A DNA stretch of 64,000 nucleotides, taken from the NCBI GenBank assembly GCA_036389395.1, contig DASVPY010000104.1:1-64000 (forward strand), in the 5' to 3' direction. The position numbers were made by a program, and so were the translations under genes. Position 1 is the stretch's first letter, and every line of letters begins with the position of its first letter. The DNA is from QHXQ01 sp036389395 (lineage in GTDB: Bacteria > Acidobacteriota > Blastocatellia > Pyrinomonadales > Pyrinomonadaceae). Shown piece by piece: positions 28,572-38,067 of this stretch. A model generated the notes under the pieces. It searched no databases and was not told where the DNA came from. It saw only the letters and a list, made by a program, of their open reading frames with translations.

Positions 28572-28768
28572 CAAGGGAATCTTGACCGTTCAGAGCGTGC
28601 GGGCGATGAAGCACCTCCGACGGCGCGGGCCAAGGCCGCCGGCGAGCGACTCGCCGGGCGGCGACCCGATCAAGCCGCGCGGTGTTGAGGTGGGCGTCAG
28701 ACCGTCAACAAGCAACTAGGTAACGGCTCCCGCCCTTACCACCAACAGCACAGAGAGGAAGCGAGCTT

Positions 28769-31700
28769 ATGCGACCGTTGCAAATTATCGCGGGCGTTTT
28801 ACTGTTGGCCGTTACCGTCTGCGGGCAGACCAACAAGGGCGGCATCGCCGGGACTGTCATGGATCAGAACGGCGCGGCCGTGCCCGGCGCGACCGTGACC
28901 GTGACCAACCTCAACACGGGCGTGAAGCAGACGCTCACGACCTCCGACTCGGGCACCTTCGCGGCCCAGTCGCTCGACCCCGTCACCTACAGCATCACGG
29001 TGGAGATGGCGGGCTTCAAGACCGCCACCGTCCAGAGCCTGAAGGTGGACACGGCGGCGGTCGCCAGCGCCAACGTCGTGCTGGAGCCGGGCGCGGTCGG
29101 CGAGCAGGTGACGGTGGTGGCCGACGCGCCGCTCCTGAACACGGAGTCCGGCACCGCCTCGACCACGATCACCGAGCGCCAAATCCGCGACATCCCGCTC
29201 AACAACCGGAGCGTGCTCGACCTGGCCGTGACGGCCCCGAACGTGTCGGGCGACGCGGGCAGCGAAGACCCCGGCACGGGCAGTGATCAGCCCGTGCCCG
29301 GTTTTAACCTGAACGTGAACGGCGGGCGCGCCGGCAGCACGGCCATTCTGGCCGACGGCGTCAACAACACGGGCGTCGGCATCGCCCGCGCGGTGGTCAG
29401 CTTCACGCCGGAGACCGTGCAGGAGTTCACCGTCCAGACCTCGGCCTACTCGGCCGAGTTCGGCATGACGGGCGGCGGCGTCATCAACGCCACCACCAAG
29501 TCCGGCACCAACAACTTCAACGGCGTGGCGCTCTGGTACACGCGCAACCCGAAGTTCAACGCGACGCCCTTCACCATCGGCTCGGCCCCGCGCCCGCGCA
29601 ACAACCTGCGCTCCAACCAGGTCTCGGTCACGCTGGGCGGCCCGATCTACCTGCCGGCCTTCGGCGAGGGCGGCAAGAAACTCTACAACGGCAAGAACCG
29701 CTCCTTCTTCTTCTTCGCCTACGAGCCGCGCTGGCGCAAGGACTTCATCACGTCGTCGGCGCTCGTGCCCACGGCGGACGAGCTGAACGGCAACTTCAAC
29801 AACCTGGTGCGCACCTCCAGCGGCTTGCTGCCGGCGTCGGTCGCCGCCCAGTTCAACCAGACCTCGGTCGGCAACGCGAACATCTACCAGCAGTTCGTCC
29901 TCGTCGGCGGCCGGCTGGTTCCCATCGTGCTCGCCACCGGCAACCAGTTCTGCCAGTTCAACGACCCGCGCCGGCTGCTCGTCAACCAGACGGTCGTCTT
30001 CAACGGCGTCTCCACCGTCGTCCAGACGCCGCAGTGCAACTCGACGATCAACGCCACGCCGAACCCGAACCTCAACGTCATCCCGCAGGAGTTCATCGAC
30101 CCCATCGCGCGGAAAATCCTGGCCTTCGAGCCGCAGGGCGGCGCGTACTTCAACGACGCGGGCTTCATCCGCAACTACTTCCTGCAACGCTCCGTCCAGC
30201 AGGACGAGACGCGCTACACGCTGCGCCTCGACCACAACTTCACCGACGCGGCCAAGGCCAACTTCCGCTACACGCTGACGCCCGCCATCGCCATCCGCGG
30301 CGCGGGCGGCGACATCAACGGCAACACCGGCGTCTTCAGCGACGCCCGGCAGTTACTGCTGGCCTTCAACAACATCCTGTCGCCGTCGTTGGTCAACGAC
30401 CTGCGGCTCAACTACACGCGCGGCAACTTCAGCGAGGACTTCTCGCCCGAGTTCTCGATCAAGGGCGGGCGCAGCTTCGCCGCGGAACTGGGGCTGCGGA
30501 GTCTGACCCAGGGCGGCATCCCGCTCTTCTTCCTCGGCTCGTCGGACGCCAACACCTACGTCGGCTCGGACGTGGGCGCGGGCGGCTCGACCAACAACTT
30601 CAACCTTGAGCAGCGCTACAACATCTCCGACATCGTCTACTATAACCGCGGGAACATGACCTGGAAGTTCGGCGTCGATCTCAACGACGCCCGGCTGACC
30701 GTCACCCCGTTCTTCGCGGCCTCGGGCGGGCGCTGGCAGTTCCGCGTCGTCAACACGAGTCTCGACCGCGGCACGGCGCTCACCAGCGGCGGCAACCCCA
30801 TCGCCAGTTCACTCCTCGGCGTGCCGAACTCCGTGGACGTGCGCCCGATCCTGCTCGACTACGACTACCGCTGGAAGAGCGGCGCGCTCTTCGTCCAGAA
30901 CGACTGGAAGCTGCGCCCGAACCTGACGCTGAATCTGGGCCTGCGCTACTCGCTCCAATACCCGCGGCGCGAGACGCACAACCTCCAGGGCACGTTCCGC
31001 CCCGACCTGGCGCAGCCCTTCGCGCTGACCGACACGCAGCGCCGCACGCTGGCGACGAACCTGGGCGTCGCGGCCACCGCCCCGATCCCAGACTTCGTGC
31101 CCACCTCCGTGCTCATCCCGCCGTTCGCCTTCTCGGGCCGCGGCGGCCGCTCGCAGTACATCACGCCGGTGGACTATCGCGGCTTCGAGCCGCGCCTCGG
31201 CTTCGCCTGGCAGCCGAAGATGAAAATCTTCGGCCTCGACTTGGAGAAGCGCTCGGTCGTCATCCGCGGCGGCTACGGCATCTCGCACCTGCCGCTGACG
31301 GGCAACAACCGCAGCCCGAACCCGGACTTCGGCGGCTTCATCAACATCGGCACGACCGCCACCGGCTCGGCCGTCGGCGGCACGCCCGACTCGGGCCAGC
31401 CCGTCCGGCTCTCGACCAACCAGCCGTTGCAGGGCACTATCGGCTCGCTCGACACGCTCTTGGGCACAGACTCGAACGGGCTGGTCTTCCTGAAGAGCCT
31501 CGGCATCGCCGCGTTCGCCGGGGAGGGTTTTACGAACGACTCGGGTAAGGTGCCCTACTCGGCGAACTGGAACTTGTCGCTGCAATTCGAGCCGTTCCGC
31601 AACACCGTCATCGAGTTCGCCTACGTGGGCAACCAGGGGCGACACCTGTATCTGCCGCAGGTCAACATCAACCCGCGTAACATCGCCCTCATCGACCAGT

Positions 31701-32989
31701 TGGAGGCGAACGCCGTGGACGTGACCGGGACGATCCCCGATCCGCTGGGGCGCACGAACCTGCAAGGCTCGGTCATCTCCATCACCCGCGCCAGCGTCTT
31801 CAGCACCTACCTCGGCTTCGACCCGCTCAACAAGTACTTCGACCCGCGGGCCAGCAGCATCCGGCACGCGGGCTACGTGGACGTGCGCCGCCGCGTGGGC
31901 CGCGGGCTGACCTTCACGGCCAACTACACCTACGGCAAGGGCATTGACACGGCCTCGGACGCCAGCCCCGACACGCGCGTGCTCTCGACGGGGCAGGCCC
32001 GCGGGCAGGTCTCGCTCGGCGCGCCGCTCCAATCGGATCGCGCCATCTCGACCTACGACATCAAGAACAACTTCAGCGCGACCGGCATCTGGGACTTGCC
32101 CATCGGGCGCGGGCGCAGGTTCTTGGCCGACGCACCCGCCGCGGTGAACACGCTGCTGGGCCGGTGGACGATCTCCGGCGTCTACCGGATGCCGGGCGGC
32201 ACGCCATTCCTGCCCTTCATCACCGACCCGAACAAACTCGGCGGCACGCTCTTCAACCGCGTCGTCCGGCCCGACATCGTGCCGGGCGTGCCGCTCCGCA
32301 ACCCGCGCTGGACGCGCAACTGCCCCGTGGGCGCTTCCGTGCCGGGCACGGGCTGCGAGCCGTACATCAACCCGGCCGCCTTCATGCGCCCCGTCAAGGG
32401 CACGCTCGGCAACGCCCCGCGCTCGCTCGACATCCGGCCGCCGCGCCAGGAGTTCTTCGACTTCTCGCTCTCGAAAGACTTCCCCTGGCCGTTCGCCGGC
32501 AAGGAGGGGCGGCGCATCAACTTCCGGGTGGACTTGATCAACGCCTTCAACCACCCCAACTTCCGCTACAACAACACGGGCAACACGCCCTTCGGCCTCG
32601 GCACGTTCCCGACCGAGATCACGAGCGAGTCCGTGGGCGGCGTGCGCCAGCCCATCACCGCGGCGGAGTACAACACCTGGGCGACGTTCAACAACCAGCC
32701 GCTCGCCTCGACCGCGGCGGGCGCGGCCATCCTCGCGCAGATTCGCGCGAACGTGAACGCCACCCGCGCCAACAGCGGCACGGGCGGCCTACCCTTGGAC
32801 TTCTTCCACGTCCGGCTGCCCGAAGGCTTCGCCACCACGAACGCGCTCTCGTTCGACATCCGGCAACTGGATCAGTACAAGCTCTACCGCATCCGGCAGA
32901 CCTACGACCAGAACTTCGGCACGTTGACCGGCAACAACCCGGCGAATTCGCCGCGCTACGTCCAGTTCGGTCTCAGAATCTTCTTCTAA
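28769..32989 (+). CDS. Oar-like TonB-dependent receptor with carboxypeptidase-regulatory domain
   Basis: Large outer-membrane protein (1,406 residues) predicted to import pectin oligosaccharides. A signal peptide (about 1-20) precedes a carboxypeptidase-regulatory-like domain (about 24-105, IAGTVMDQNGAAVPGATVTV), a plug region (about 110-250, RQIRDIPLNNRSVLDLAV) and a beta-barrel that ends in an aromatic terminal strand (VQFGLRIFF). It lacks an adjacent SusD-type lipoprotein, as is usual for Acidobacterial Oar-like receptors. Its place between the arabinofuranosidase and oligogalacturonate lyase, and the operator matches upstream, argue for a pectin role; the substrate itself is inferred. A ribosome-binding site (GAGAGGA) supports the start. 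Confidence 0.9.
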   Translation: MRPLQIIAGVLLLAVTVCGQTNKGGIAGTVMDQNGAAVPGATVTVTNLNTGVKQTLTTSDSGTFAAQSLDPVTYSITVEMAGFKTATVQSLKVDTAAVASANVVLEPGAVGEQVTVVADAPLLNTESGTASTTITERQIRDIPLNNRSVLDLAVTAPNVSGDAGSEDPGTGSDQPVPGFNLNVNGGRAGSTAILADGVNNTGVGIARAVVSFTPETVQEFTVQTSAYSAEFGMTGGGVINATTKSGTNNFNGVALWYTRNPKFNATPFTIGSAPRPRNNLRSNQVSVTLGGPIYLPAFGEGGKKLYNGKNRSFFFFAYEPRWRKDFITSSALVPTADELNGNFNNLVRTSSGLLPASVAAQFNQTSVGNANIYQQFVLVGGRLVPIVLATGNQFCQFNDPRRLLVNQTVVFNGVSTVVQTPQCNSTINATPNPNLNVIPQEFIDPIARKILAFEPQGGAYFNDAGFIRNYFLQRSVQQDETRYTLRLDHNFTDAAKANFRYTLTPAIAIRGAGGDINGNTGVFSDARQLLLAFNNILSPSLVNDLRLNYTRGNFSEDFSPEFSIKGGRSFAAELGLRSLTQGGIPLFFLGSSDANTYVGSDVGAGGSTNNFNLEQRYNISDIVYYNRGNMTWKFGVDLNDARLTVTPFFAASGGRWQFRVVNTSLDRGTALTSGGNPIASSLLGVPNSVDVRPILLDYDYRWKSGALFVQNDWKLRPNLTLNLGLRYSLQYPRRETHNLQGTFRPDLAQPFALTDTQRRTLATNLGVAATAPIPDFVPTSVLIPPFAFSGRGGRSQYITPVDYRGFEPRLGFAWQPKMKIFGLDLEKRSVVIRGGYGISHLPLTGNNRSPNPDFGGFINIGTTATGSAVGGTPDSGQPVRLSTNQPLQGTIGSLDTLLGTDSNGLVFLKSLGIAAFAGEGFTNDSGKVPYSANWNLSLQFEPFRNTVIEFAYVGNQGRHLYLPQVNINPRNIALIDQLEANAVDVTGTIPDPLGRTNLQGSVISITRASVFSTYLGFDPLNKYFDPRASSIRHAGYVDVRRRVGRGLTFTANYTYGKGIDTASDASPDTRVLSTGQARGQVSLGAPLQSDRAISTYDIKNNFSATGIWDLPIGRGRRFLADAPAAVNTLLGRWTISGVYRMPGGTPFLPFITDPNKLGGTLFNRVVRPDIVPGVPLRNPRWTRNCPVGASVPGTGCEPYINPAAFMRPVKGTLGNAPRSLDIRPPRQEFFDFSLSKDFPWPFAGKEGRRINFRVDLINAFNHPNFRYNNTGNTPFGLGTFPTEITSESVGGVRQPITAAEYNTWATFNNQPLASTAAGAAILAQIRANVNATRANSGTGGLPLDFFHVRLPEGFATTNALSFDIRQLDQYKLYRIRQTYDQNFGTLTGNNPANSPRYVQFGLRIFF

Positions 32990-33009
32990 GCGGGAGGGGG
33001 TTTCGAGGG

Positions 33010-33041
33010 CCGCCGCCGCGACGGGCCGTCCGCGGCGGCGG
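33010..33041 (+). terminator. GC-rich perfect hairpin after the TonB receptor
   Basis: CCGCCGCCGCG (33010-33020) pairs perfectly with CGCGGCGGCGG (33031-33041) around a 10-base loop, 20 bases after the stop codon. There is no T-run, so it may attenuate or stabilise rather than terminate. Confidence 0.45.
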
Positions 33042-33057
33042 GAGTTGACCAACACAG

Positions 33058-33102
33058 GCACAGGGGCACGGCGACAGAACTTTAACAGCCGTGCCCCTGT
33101 GC
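33058..33102 (+). other. 15-base-pair hairpin in the leader of the PL22 gene
   Basis: GCACAGGGGCACGGC (33058-33072) and GCCGTGCCCCTGTGC (33088-33102) are perfect inverted arms around a 15-base AT-richer loop. It resembles the CACAGAGG repeat family seen at 6572 and 35852 and lies 34 bases before the PL22 start. Confidence 0.5.
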
Positions 33103-33136
33103 TTCACCCTTTATGACCCGGACAAGGAGACGAACG

Positions 33137-34456
33137 ATGCTTCGCAAGCTCTCGCCGCCGCTCGGCGCGGCGCTCATCCTGTTCTCGCTCGTGGCGGCCC
33201 CGGCCGCCGCGCTCGCGCAGGCGGCGCGCGAAGTGCCGCGCGAGTGGGTCGATCCCGACACCGGGCATCGCGTCGTCCGCCTGTCGGACGAGCCGGGCAG
33301 CCAGAGCCTCTACTTCCACCAGAACGGCTACACGGCCGACGGGCAGAAGCTCGTCATCACCACGCCCACAGGCCTCGCCACCGTCAACCTCAAGACGCGC
33401 GCCGTCGAGCGCGTGGTCGAGGGGCGCGTCAACCTGATCATGGTCGGCCGCAAGACGGGGCAGGCTTACTACGCGCGCAACGGCACGGTCTACGCGCTCG
33501 ACCTCGACACGAAGGCCACGCGCGAGGTCGCCAAGCTCCCGCCGCACGGCGCGGTCGCCACCATCAACGCCGACGAGACGTTGCTCGCCGGCACGATCAC
33601 GGAAGGCAACAACGTGCCTTTCGGCCCGCAGGCGCAGGGCGCGCAGATACCCGACACGCCGCCCAACGCCGACGCGCCGCCCGCAGCGCCGCAACGCGGC
33701 CGCGACAGCTACCCAGGCAAAGGCGAGATGATGGAGCGCCGCCTGGCCGCGCGCGTCCCGATGGAGTTGTTCGTCATCAACGTCAAGACGGGCGAGCGCA
33801 AGACGATCCTGCGCAGCACCGACTGGCTCAACCACCTGCAATTCTCGCCCGCCGACCCCCTGCTCCTCATGTTCTGTCACGAAGGGCCTTGGCACAAGGT
33901 GGATCGCACCTGGATCATCCGCGCCGACGGCACGGGGCTGACGCAGGTGCATCACCGCACCATCAACATGGAGATCGAGGGGCACGAGTTCTTCGGCGGC
34001 GACGGGCGCTGGGTCTGGTACGACCTACAGACGCCGCGCAGCCAGGTCTTCTGGGTCGCCGGCTACGAGGTGGCGACGGGCCGGCGCGTCTGGTACAACC
34101 TGCAACGCCCGGAGTGGTCTGTACACTACAACGTGTCGCCGGACGGGACGCTGTTCGCGGGCGACGGCGGCGGCCCCAACAGCGTCGCCGCGCCCGACAA
34201 CGGTCAGTGGATTTATCTCTTCCGCCCGGAGATGGTGCCCGACCGAACGGGCGGCGCGCTGCCGAACGCGAAAGACCTCGTCCAGCCCGGCTTCTTCAAG
34301 GCGGAGAAGCTGGTCAACCTCGCCAAGCACGATTACTCGCTTGAACCGAACGTCACCTTCACGCCCGACATGAAGTGGCTCGTCTTCCGCTCGAACATGT
34401 TCGGCCCCACGCACGTCTTCGCCGTGGAGCTACAGAAGTCGGGCCAAGGCCGGTAA
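33137..34456 (+). CDS. Oligogalacturonate lyase, PL22
   Basis: Predicted to cleave short (unsaturated) oligogalacturonides to 4-deoxy-L-threo-5-hexosulose uronate. It has about 439 residues and a signal peptide (LSPPLGAALILFSLVAAPAAALAQ region), so it probably works in the periplasm. The seven-bladed propeller family is recognised from REWVDPDTGHRVVRLS, LNHLQFSPADPLLLMFCHEG, PWHKVDRTW and GHEFFGGDGRWVWYD. I chose ATG 33137, with AAGGAG seven bases upstream, over the in-frame upstream start at 33113. It shows that the locus also handles homogalacturonan fragments, yet no downstream uronate genes (kdu/kdg type) are in the window. Confidence 0.92.
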   Translation: MLRKLSPPLGAALILFSLVAAPAAALAQAAREVPREWVDPDTGHRVVRLSDEPGSQSLYFHQNGYTADGQKLVITTPTGLATVNLKTRAVERVVEGRVNLIMVGRKTGQAYYARNGTVYALDLDTKATREVAKLPPHGAVATINADETLLAGTITEGNNVPFGPQAQGAQIPDTPPNADAPPAAPQRGRDSYPGKGEMMERRLAARVPMELFVINVKTGERKTILRSTDWLNHLQFSPADPLLLMFCHEGPWHKVDRTWIIRADGTGLTQVHHRTINMEIEGHEFFGGDGRWVWYDLQTPRSQVFWVAGYEVATGRRVWYNLQRPEWSVHYNVSPDGTLFAGDGGGPNSVAAPDNGQWIYLFRPEMVPDRTGGALPNAKDLVQPGFFKAEKLVNLAKHDYSLEPNVTFTPDMKWLVFRSNMFGPTHVFAVELQKSGQGR

Positions 34457-34469
34457 CGTCGTCGCCGCG

Positions 34470-35801
34470 TCAGTTACCCAGAGGCTTAACGTCGGTGCGC
34501 AGCGGACTGGCCGGGACGTTGAAGCTGGCGACCGGATCGGGCCGGGCGGGGTCGAACGGCGGCACGTCGGGACTGAGGAGTTTGGCGATGGGGAGCATGT
34601 GCGCCTTCAGCCCGCGGACGACGCACTTGGCGAGTTCGTAGCTGCCGTAGTTGTTGTGGTGCGTGCCGTCGTTCGGCGCGAACGCTTTCAGCGACTCTTC
34701 CGGCCCGAGCGCCTCGTAGAAGGGCTTGCTCATGGCGTGCAGGTCTATGAGCGGCACGCGCTCTTCGGCGGCGACCTGGCGCACGGCGTCGTCGTAGTCG
34801 CCGTGCGAGTCCGTGATGTGGCCCGCGGCGTCGAAGGTGCGGCGGTGCATCGGCGTGAGGAGCACGGGCACGCCGCCGCGTTCGCGCGCGCCCGCGACGA
34901 AGCGTTTGAGCGCCGCCTTGTAGGTCGTGAACGCCCCGACGCCCTCGCCCTTCTCCTTCTCGTCGTTGTGCCCGTACTGGATAAGCAGGAAGTCGCCGCG
35001 CTTCATCAGGCTCAAGACTTTGTCCAAGCGCCGCGCGCCGAGCGAGCTGCGCAGCGACTCGCCGGACTCGGCGTGGTTGGCGACCGCGACGCCCGCCTTG
35101 AAGAAGCGCGGCAACATCTGCCCCCAACTGTTGTAAGGCTCGCGCGGCTGATCGCAGACGGTCGAGTCGCCGAGCAGGAAGACGGTGGTCGCGTCCGCCG
35201 CCGGCTCGATCACGACGGCGCAGACCGCCGGGCGCGCGCCGTTGAACTCAAGCGTCAGCTTCTCGTCCCAGGCCCACCACTCCGTCGTCCGCTCGCGGTC
35301 TTTGAGCTTGACCTCGCCGCCGGTCGCCATCTGCGGCGTGCGGACGTTGACCGTGAAGGTGCGCGTCTCGAAGCGTCCGCGCCGTGTCCGCACCTGTTCG
35401 AGCATCAGCCGGCGCAGTTCGGCCTTGACGGTCGTCGCCGTGTCGCGCGCGCGGTCGCCGAACGTGACGGTCACGTCGTAGTTGCCTTCGGGCAGGGCGA
35501 CGGAGAAGAAGAAGGGGCTGTCGCTCGCGCACAGGTCGCCGCGCAAGTCGTCGCCGCCGCCGCGATCCGCGCACGTCACCGCCGCGCCCGGCTCGAAGCC
35601 GTAGCCGAGTTCCTTCGTGTAAGCGGTCGTCGCCAACACCTGCGTGTAGCCCCGCCGCACCCTGCCGGGGCCGAAGTCGAACTTGAAACCGACCCTGTTT
35701 GATTGACCGCGCGGCGACGCGCCCGCCCTGCGGGCCGGCGCAACGTGCCCCGGCAGGACGGCGAGCAAAGCGATCAAGGCTAAGAGACGTTTGGCGTTCA
35801 T
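34470..35801 (-). CDS. Rhamnogalacturonan acetylesterase, CE12, with N-terminal beta-sandwich module
   Basis: Second CE12/GDSL esterase of the window, 443 residues. After a signal peptide (about 1-30) comes a module of about 150 residues starting at KFDFGPGRVRRGYTQV, resembling the galactose-binding-like domains often attached to pectin esterases. The catalytic part has LLGDSTVCDQPREPYNSWG, QYGHNDEKEKGEG and NDGTHHNNYGSYELAKCV, giving the Ser, Asp and His expected. It converges with the PL22 gene, leaving only 13 bases between the stops and no visible terminator. It is much longer than the CE12 protein at 3818-4741, so the two are not recent duplicates. Confidence 0.9.
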   Translation of the reverse strand: MNAKRLLALIALLAVLPGHVAPARRAGASPRGQSNRVGFKFDFGPGRVRRGYTQVLATTAYTKELGYGFEPGAAVTCADRGGGDDLRGDLCASDSPFFFSVALPEGNYDVTVTFGDRARDTATTVKAELRRLMLEQVRTRRGRFETRTFTVNVRTPQMATGGEVKLKDRERTTEWWAWDEKLTLEFNGARPAVCAVVIEPAADATTVFLLGDSTVCDQPREPYNSWGQMLPRFFKAGVAVANHAESGESLRSSLGARRLDKVLSLMKRGDFLLIQYGHNDEKEKGEGVGAFTTYKAALKRFVAGARERGGVPVLLTPMHRRTFDAAGHITDSHGDYDDAVRQVAAEERVPLIDLHAMSKPFYEALGPEESLKAFAPNDGTHHNNYGSYELAKCVVRGLKAHMLPIAKLLSPDVPPFDPARPDPVASFNVPASPLRTDVKPLGN

Positions 35802-35851
35802 CGCGCATCCCCTTGTCGTTGGCGGCCTAAATCACTCAACCCTCCGTGCAT

Positions 35852-35927
35852 CCTCTGTGGCCTCTGTGCCTCGGTGGTGAATCTACTCGCAGCAGCATGC
35901 ACCACAGAGACACAGAGGCCACAGAGG
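35852..35927. repeat. Inverted repeat of CACAGAGG units between CE12 and galT
   Basis: The left arm 35852-35878 and right arm 35901-35927 are complementary at about 25 of 27 positions and are built from CTCTGTGG/CCACAGAG units. It is the same repeat family as the element at 6572-6656. It lies between the galT stop and the CE12 start on the minus strand and could act as a terminator there. Confidence 0.75.
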
Positions 35928-35975
35928 GGCACAGAGATAAAACGAAAACTAAGACACCGCTCCATTGTCATCAAC

Positions 35976-37007
35976 TCATCCGGCGATCTTCTTGTAATGA
36001 ACTTCGGGCGCGGCGCGCAACTCGGCGGCCTTCTCTTCGGGCGACGTGTCGGACAGGAAGTTGCCGCCGCCGATCTCAGGCCCGGCCAGGTATTTCAACA
36101 GGTTCGGCCGGCGCAGCGGCGGGTGGAACTCGGCGTGGAAGTGGAAGCCGGAGTAGTCGCCGCCGTCGGTCGGGGCCTGGTGCAGCACCATGACGTAGGG
36201 GAAGGGCATGCGCCAGAGGTTGTCGAACTTGACGAGCACGCGCCGGAGCACGTCGGCGAAGTCGCGCCGCTCGGCGGCCGAGAGCGCGGCGATACTGGGG
36301 TGCGTCCGCCGCGGCGCGACGAAGACCTCGTAGGCGTAGCGCGCGAAGTAGGGCATGAAGGCGACGGCCCGTTCGTTCTCGCAGATGATGCGCCGCCCGT
36401 CTTGCTGCTCGGCTTCGAGAATGTCCTGGAAGAGTATGCGCCCGGTCTCGGCCAGATGTCGCCGCGAGACGCGCGCCTCGGTCTCGATGTGTTTGAAGAC
36501 GAAGTTGGTGGCGTAAATCTGGCAGTGCGGGTGCGGGTTCGAGACGCCGACCGCCTCGCCCTTGTTCTCGAAGATGAGGACGTGCCTGACCTCCGGGCCA
36601 CGGCCTAGTTCGCGGTACTGCTCCTGCCAGACGGCGAGCAGTTCTTCGACCTCTGCGGTCTCAAGCTCGGCGAGCGTTACGCTGTGGTGCGGGCTGTAGC
36701 AGACGACGCGCGCCGCGCCCACCGCCGGGCGGTTGCGGTAGACGCCGGGCGGCTGTTCCAACTCACGCGGCGCGTCGGGGCTGGCGCAGGGCATGTCGTT
36801 GTCGAAGACGAACGTGCTCGTGTAATCGGCATTGCGTTCTCTGCTCACGCGCACGTTGCCGGGGCAGAGGTAGCAGTCGGGCACGTAGTCCGGCGCTGAT
36901 TCTTCCGCGTGCTCTATCGTGCCGCCGCTCCAAGGGCGGTTCTGCCGGTGCGCGGCGATGATGACCCACTCCTCGCGCAGCGGATGCCACCTCTCTTCCC
37001 AGGTCAT
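35976..37007 (-). CDS. galT: Galactose-1-phosphate uridylyltransferase family protein
   Basis: Predicted to exchange sugar 1-phosphate for the UDP-bound glucose of UDP-glucose. It has 343 residues with the active-site stretch NPHPHCQIYATNF carrying the HPH nucleophile motif, an N-terminal CYLCPGNVRVS zinc-type motif, and FHFHAEFHPPLRRP near the C-terminus. It lies 54 bases downstream of galE in a set that also holds a GHMP sugar kinase. If that kinase is an L-arabinokinase, the true substrate of this GalT homologue may include arabinose 1-phosphate; sequence alone does not decide. Confidence 0.92.
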   Translation of the reverse strand: MTWEERWHPLREEWVIIAAHRQNRPWSGGTIEHAEESAPDYVPDCYLCPGNVRVSRERNADYTSTFVFDNDMPCASPDAPRELEQPPGVYRNRPAVGAARVVCYSPHHSVTLAELETAEVEELLAVWQEQYRELGRGPEVRHVLIFENKGEAVGVSNPHPHCQIYATNFVFKHIETEARVSRRHLAETGRILFQDILEAEQQDGRRIICENERAVAFMPYFARYAYEVFVAPRRTHPSIAALSAAERRDFADVLRRVLVKFDNLWRMPFPYVMVLHQAPTDGGDYSGFHFHAEFHPPLRRPNLLKYLAGPEIGGGNFLSDTSPEEKAAELRAAPEVHYKKIAG

Positions 37008-37061
37008 AGTCTTAATCTCTCATGACAATTAAGTCGGGAAAATTAAGTCGCGCGGTTCTAG

Positions 37062-38054
37062 CTAACGCCCGGCGGCGCTGTAGCCCGCGGGGTGCGCGAC
37101 GTGCCAGTCCCAGGCCGTGCGGATGATGGTCTCGATCTCCGGGTACTGCGTCCGCCAGCCGAGCACGGCGCGCGCCTTCGCGGCGTCGGCCACTAAGCGC
37201 GAAGGGTCGCCCGCGCGCGCGGGTTCGAGCCGCGCCTCGATACCGCGCCCCGTCACGCGCCGCGCCGCCTCGATCACTTCCAGCACAGAGTAGCCCTGAC
37301 CGTTGCCGAGGTTGATGAACTCCGACGAGCCGCCGCGGCGCAAGTGTTCGAGCGCCAGCGTGTGCGCCACGCAGAGGTCTGCGACGTGGATGTAGTCGCG
37401 TATGGCCGTGCCGTCGGGCGTCGGGTAGTCCGCGCCGAAGACGGAGACGAAGGGCAGCGCGCCGGCCGCGGCCGCGAGCACGTTCGGGATGAGGTGCGTC
37501 TCCGGCTCGTGGTGCTCGCCGCGGCGCGCGGTCGCGCCCGCCGCGTTGAAGTAGCGCAGCGCGACGAAGCGCAGCCCGTAGGCGCGGTCGTAAGACTCAA
37601 GAACGCGCTCGGCGAAGAACTTCGACCAGCCGTAAGGGTTGGTCGGCTGCTGCGGGTGGCCTTCGGCAATCGGCACGCGCACCGGCTCGCCGTAGGTGGC
37701 GCACGTCGAGGAGAAGACGAAGCGGCGGACGCCCGCGTCGAGCAGCGCGCCGAGCAGCGCCAGCCCTCCGGCGACGTTGTTCTCGAAGTAGCGTCGCGGC
37801 TCGATCACAGACTCGCCCACGTAGGCGAGCGCGGCGAAGTGGATGCACGCCTCCACGTCGTGCTCGCGGCAGATGCGCGCGACCAGCGCGGCGTCGCCCG
37901 TGCCGCCTTCATAAAAGGGCAGCCCGTCGGCGACCGCCTCGCGGTGGCCGCGCGCGAGGTCGTCGAGCACGACCACGCGCTCGCCCCGCTCCGCGAGTTG
38001 ATCTACCATCACGCTGCCGATGTAGCCCGCGCCGCCCGTCACGAGTATCGCCAT
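37062..38054 (-). CDS. galE: UDP-glucose 4-epimerase family protein
   Basis: NAD-dependent epimerase (330 residues) interconverting UDP-glucose and UDP-galactose, or UDP-xylose and UDP-arabinose in some relatives. The N-terminal Rossmann motif GGAGYIGS and the catalytic YGWSK follow the SDR pattern, and RGEHHEPETHLIPNVL and the C-terminal GWRTQYPEIETIIR are typical of GalE. A good ribosome-binding site (TAGGAG) precedes ATG 38054. It starts 13 bases after the kinase gene, so the two are co-transcribed. Confidence 0.94.
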   Translation of the reverse strand: MAILVTGGAGYIGSVMVDQLAERGERVVVLDDLARGHREAVADGLPFYEGGTGDAALVARICREHDVEACIHFAALAYVGESVIEPRRYFENNVAGGLALLGALLDAGVRRFVFSSTCATYGEPVRVPIAEGHPQQPTNPYGWSKFFAERVLESYDRAYGLRFVALRYFNAAGATARRGEHHEPETHLIPNVLAAAAGALPFVSVFGADYPTPDGTAIRDYIHVADLCVAHTLALEHLRRGGSSEFINLGNGQGYSVLEVIEAARRVTGRGIEARLEPARAGDPSRLVADAAKARAVLGWRTQYPEIETIIRTAWDWHVAHPAGYSAAGR

Positions 38055-38067
38055 GTCGAAGCGTCTC

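Larger units (their letters stand above)
28011..28768. other. Long intergenic region upstream of the TonB receptor
   Basis: The 758-base gap contains the heptamer arrays (to 28175), a promoter-like pair (28183-28210), one weak and one stronger LacI-type operator match (28434-28447, 28558-28571), and a GC-rich hairpin around GGCGAGCGACTCGCC (28641-28655). No convincing gene was seen. The middle third is AT-richer than the surroundings, as expected of a promoter region. Confidence 0.6.
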
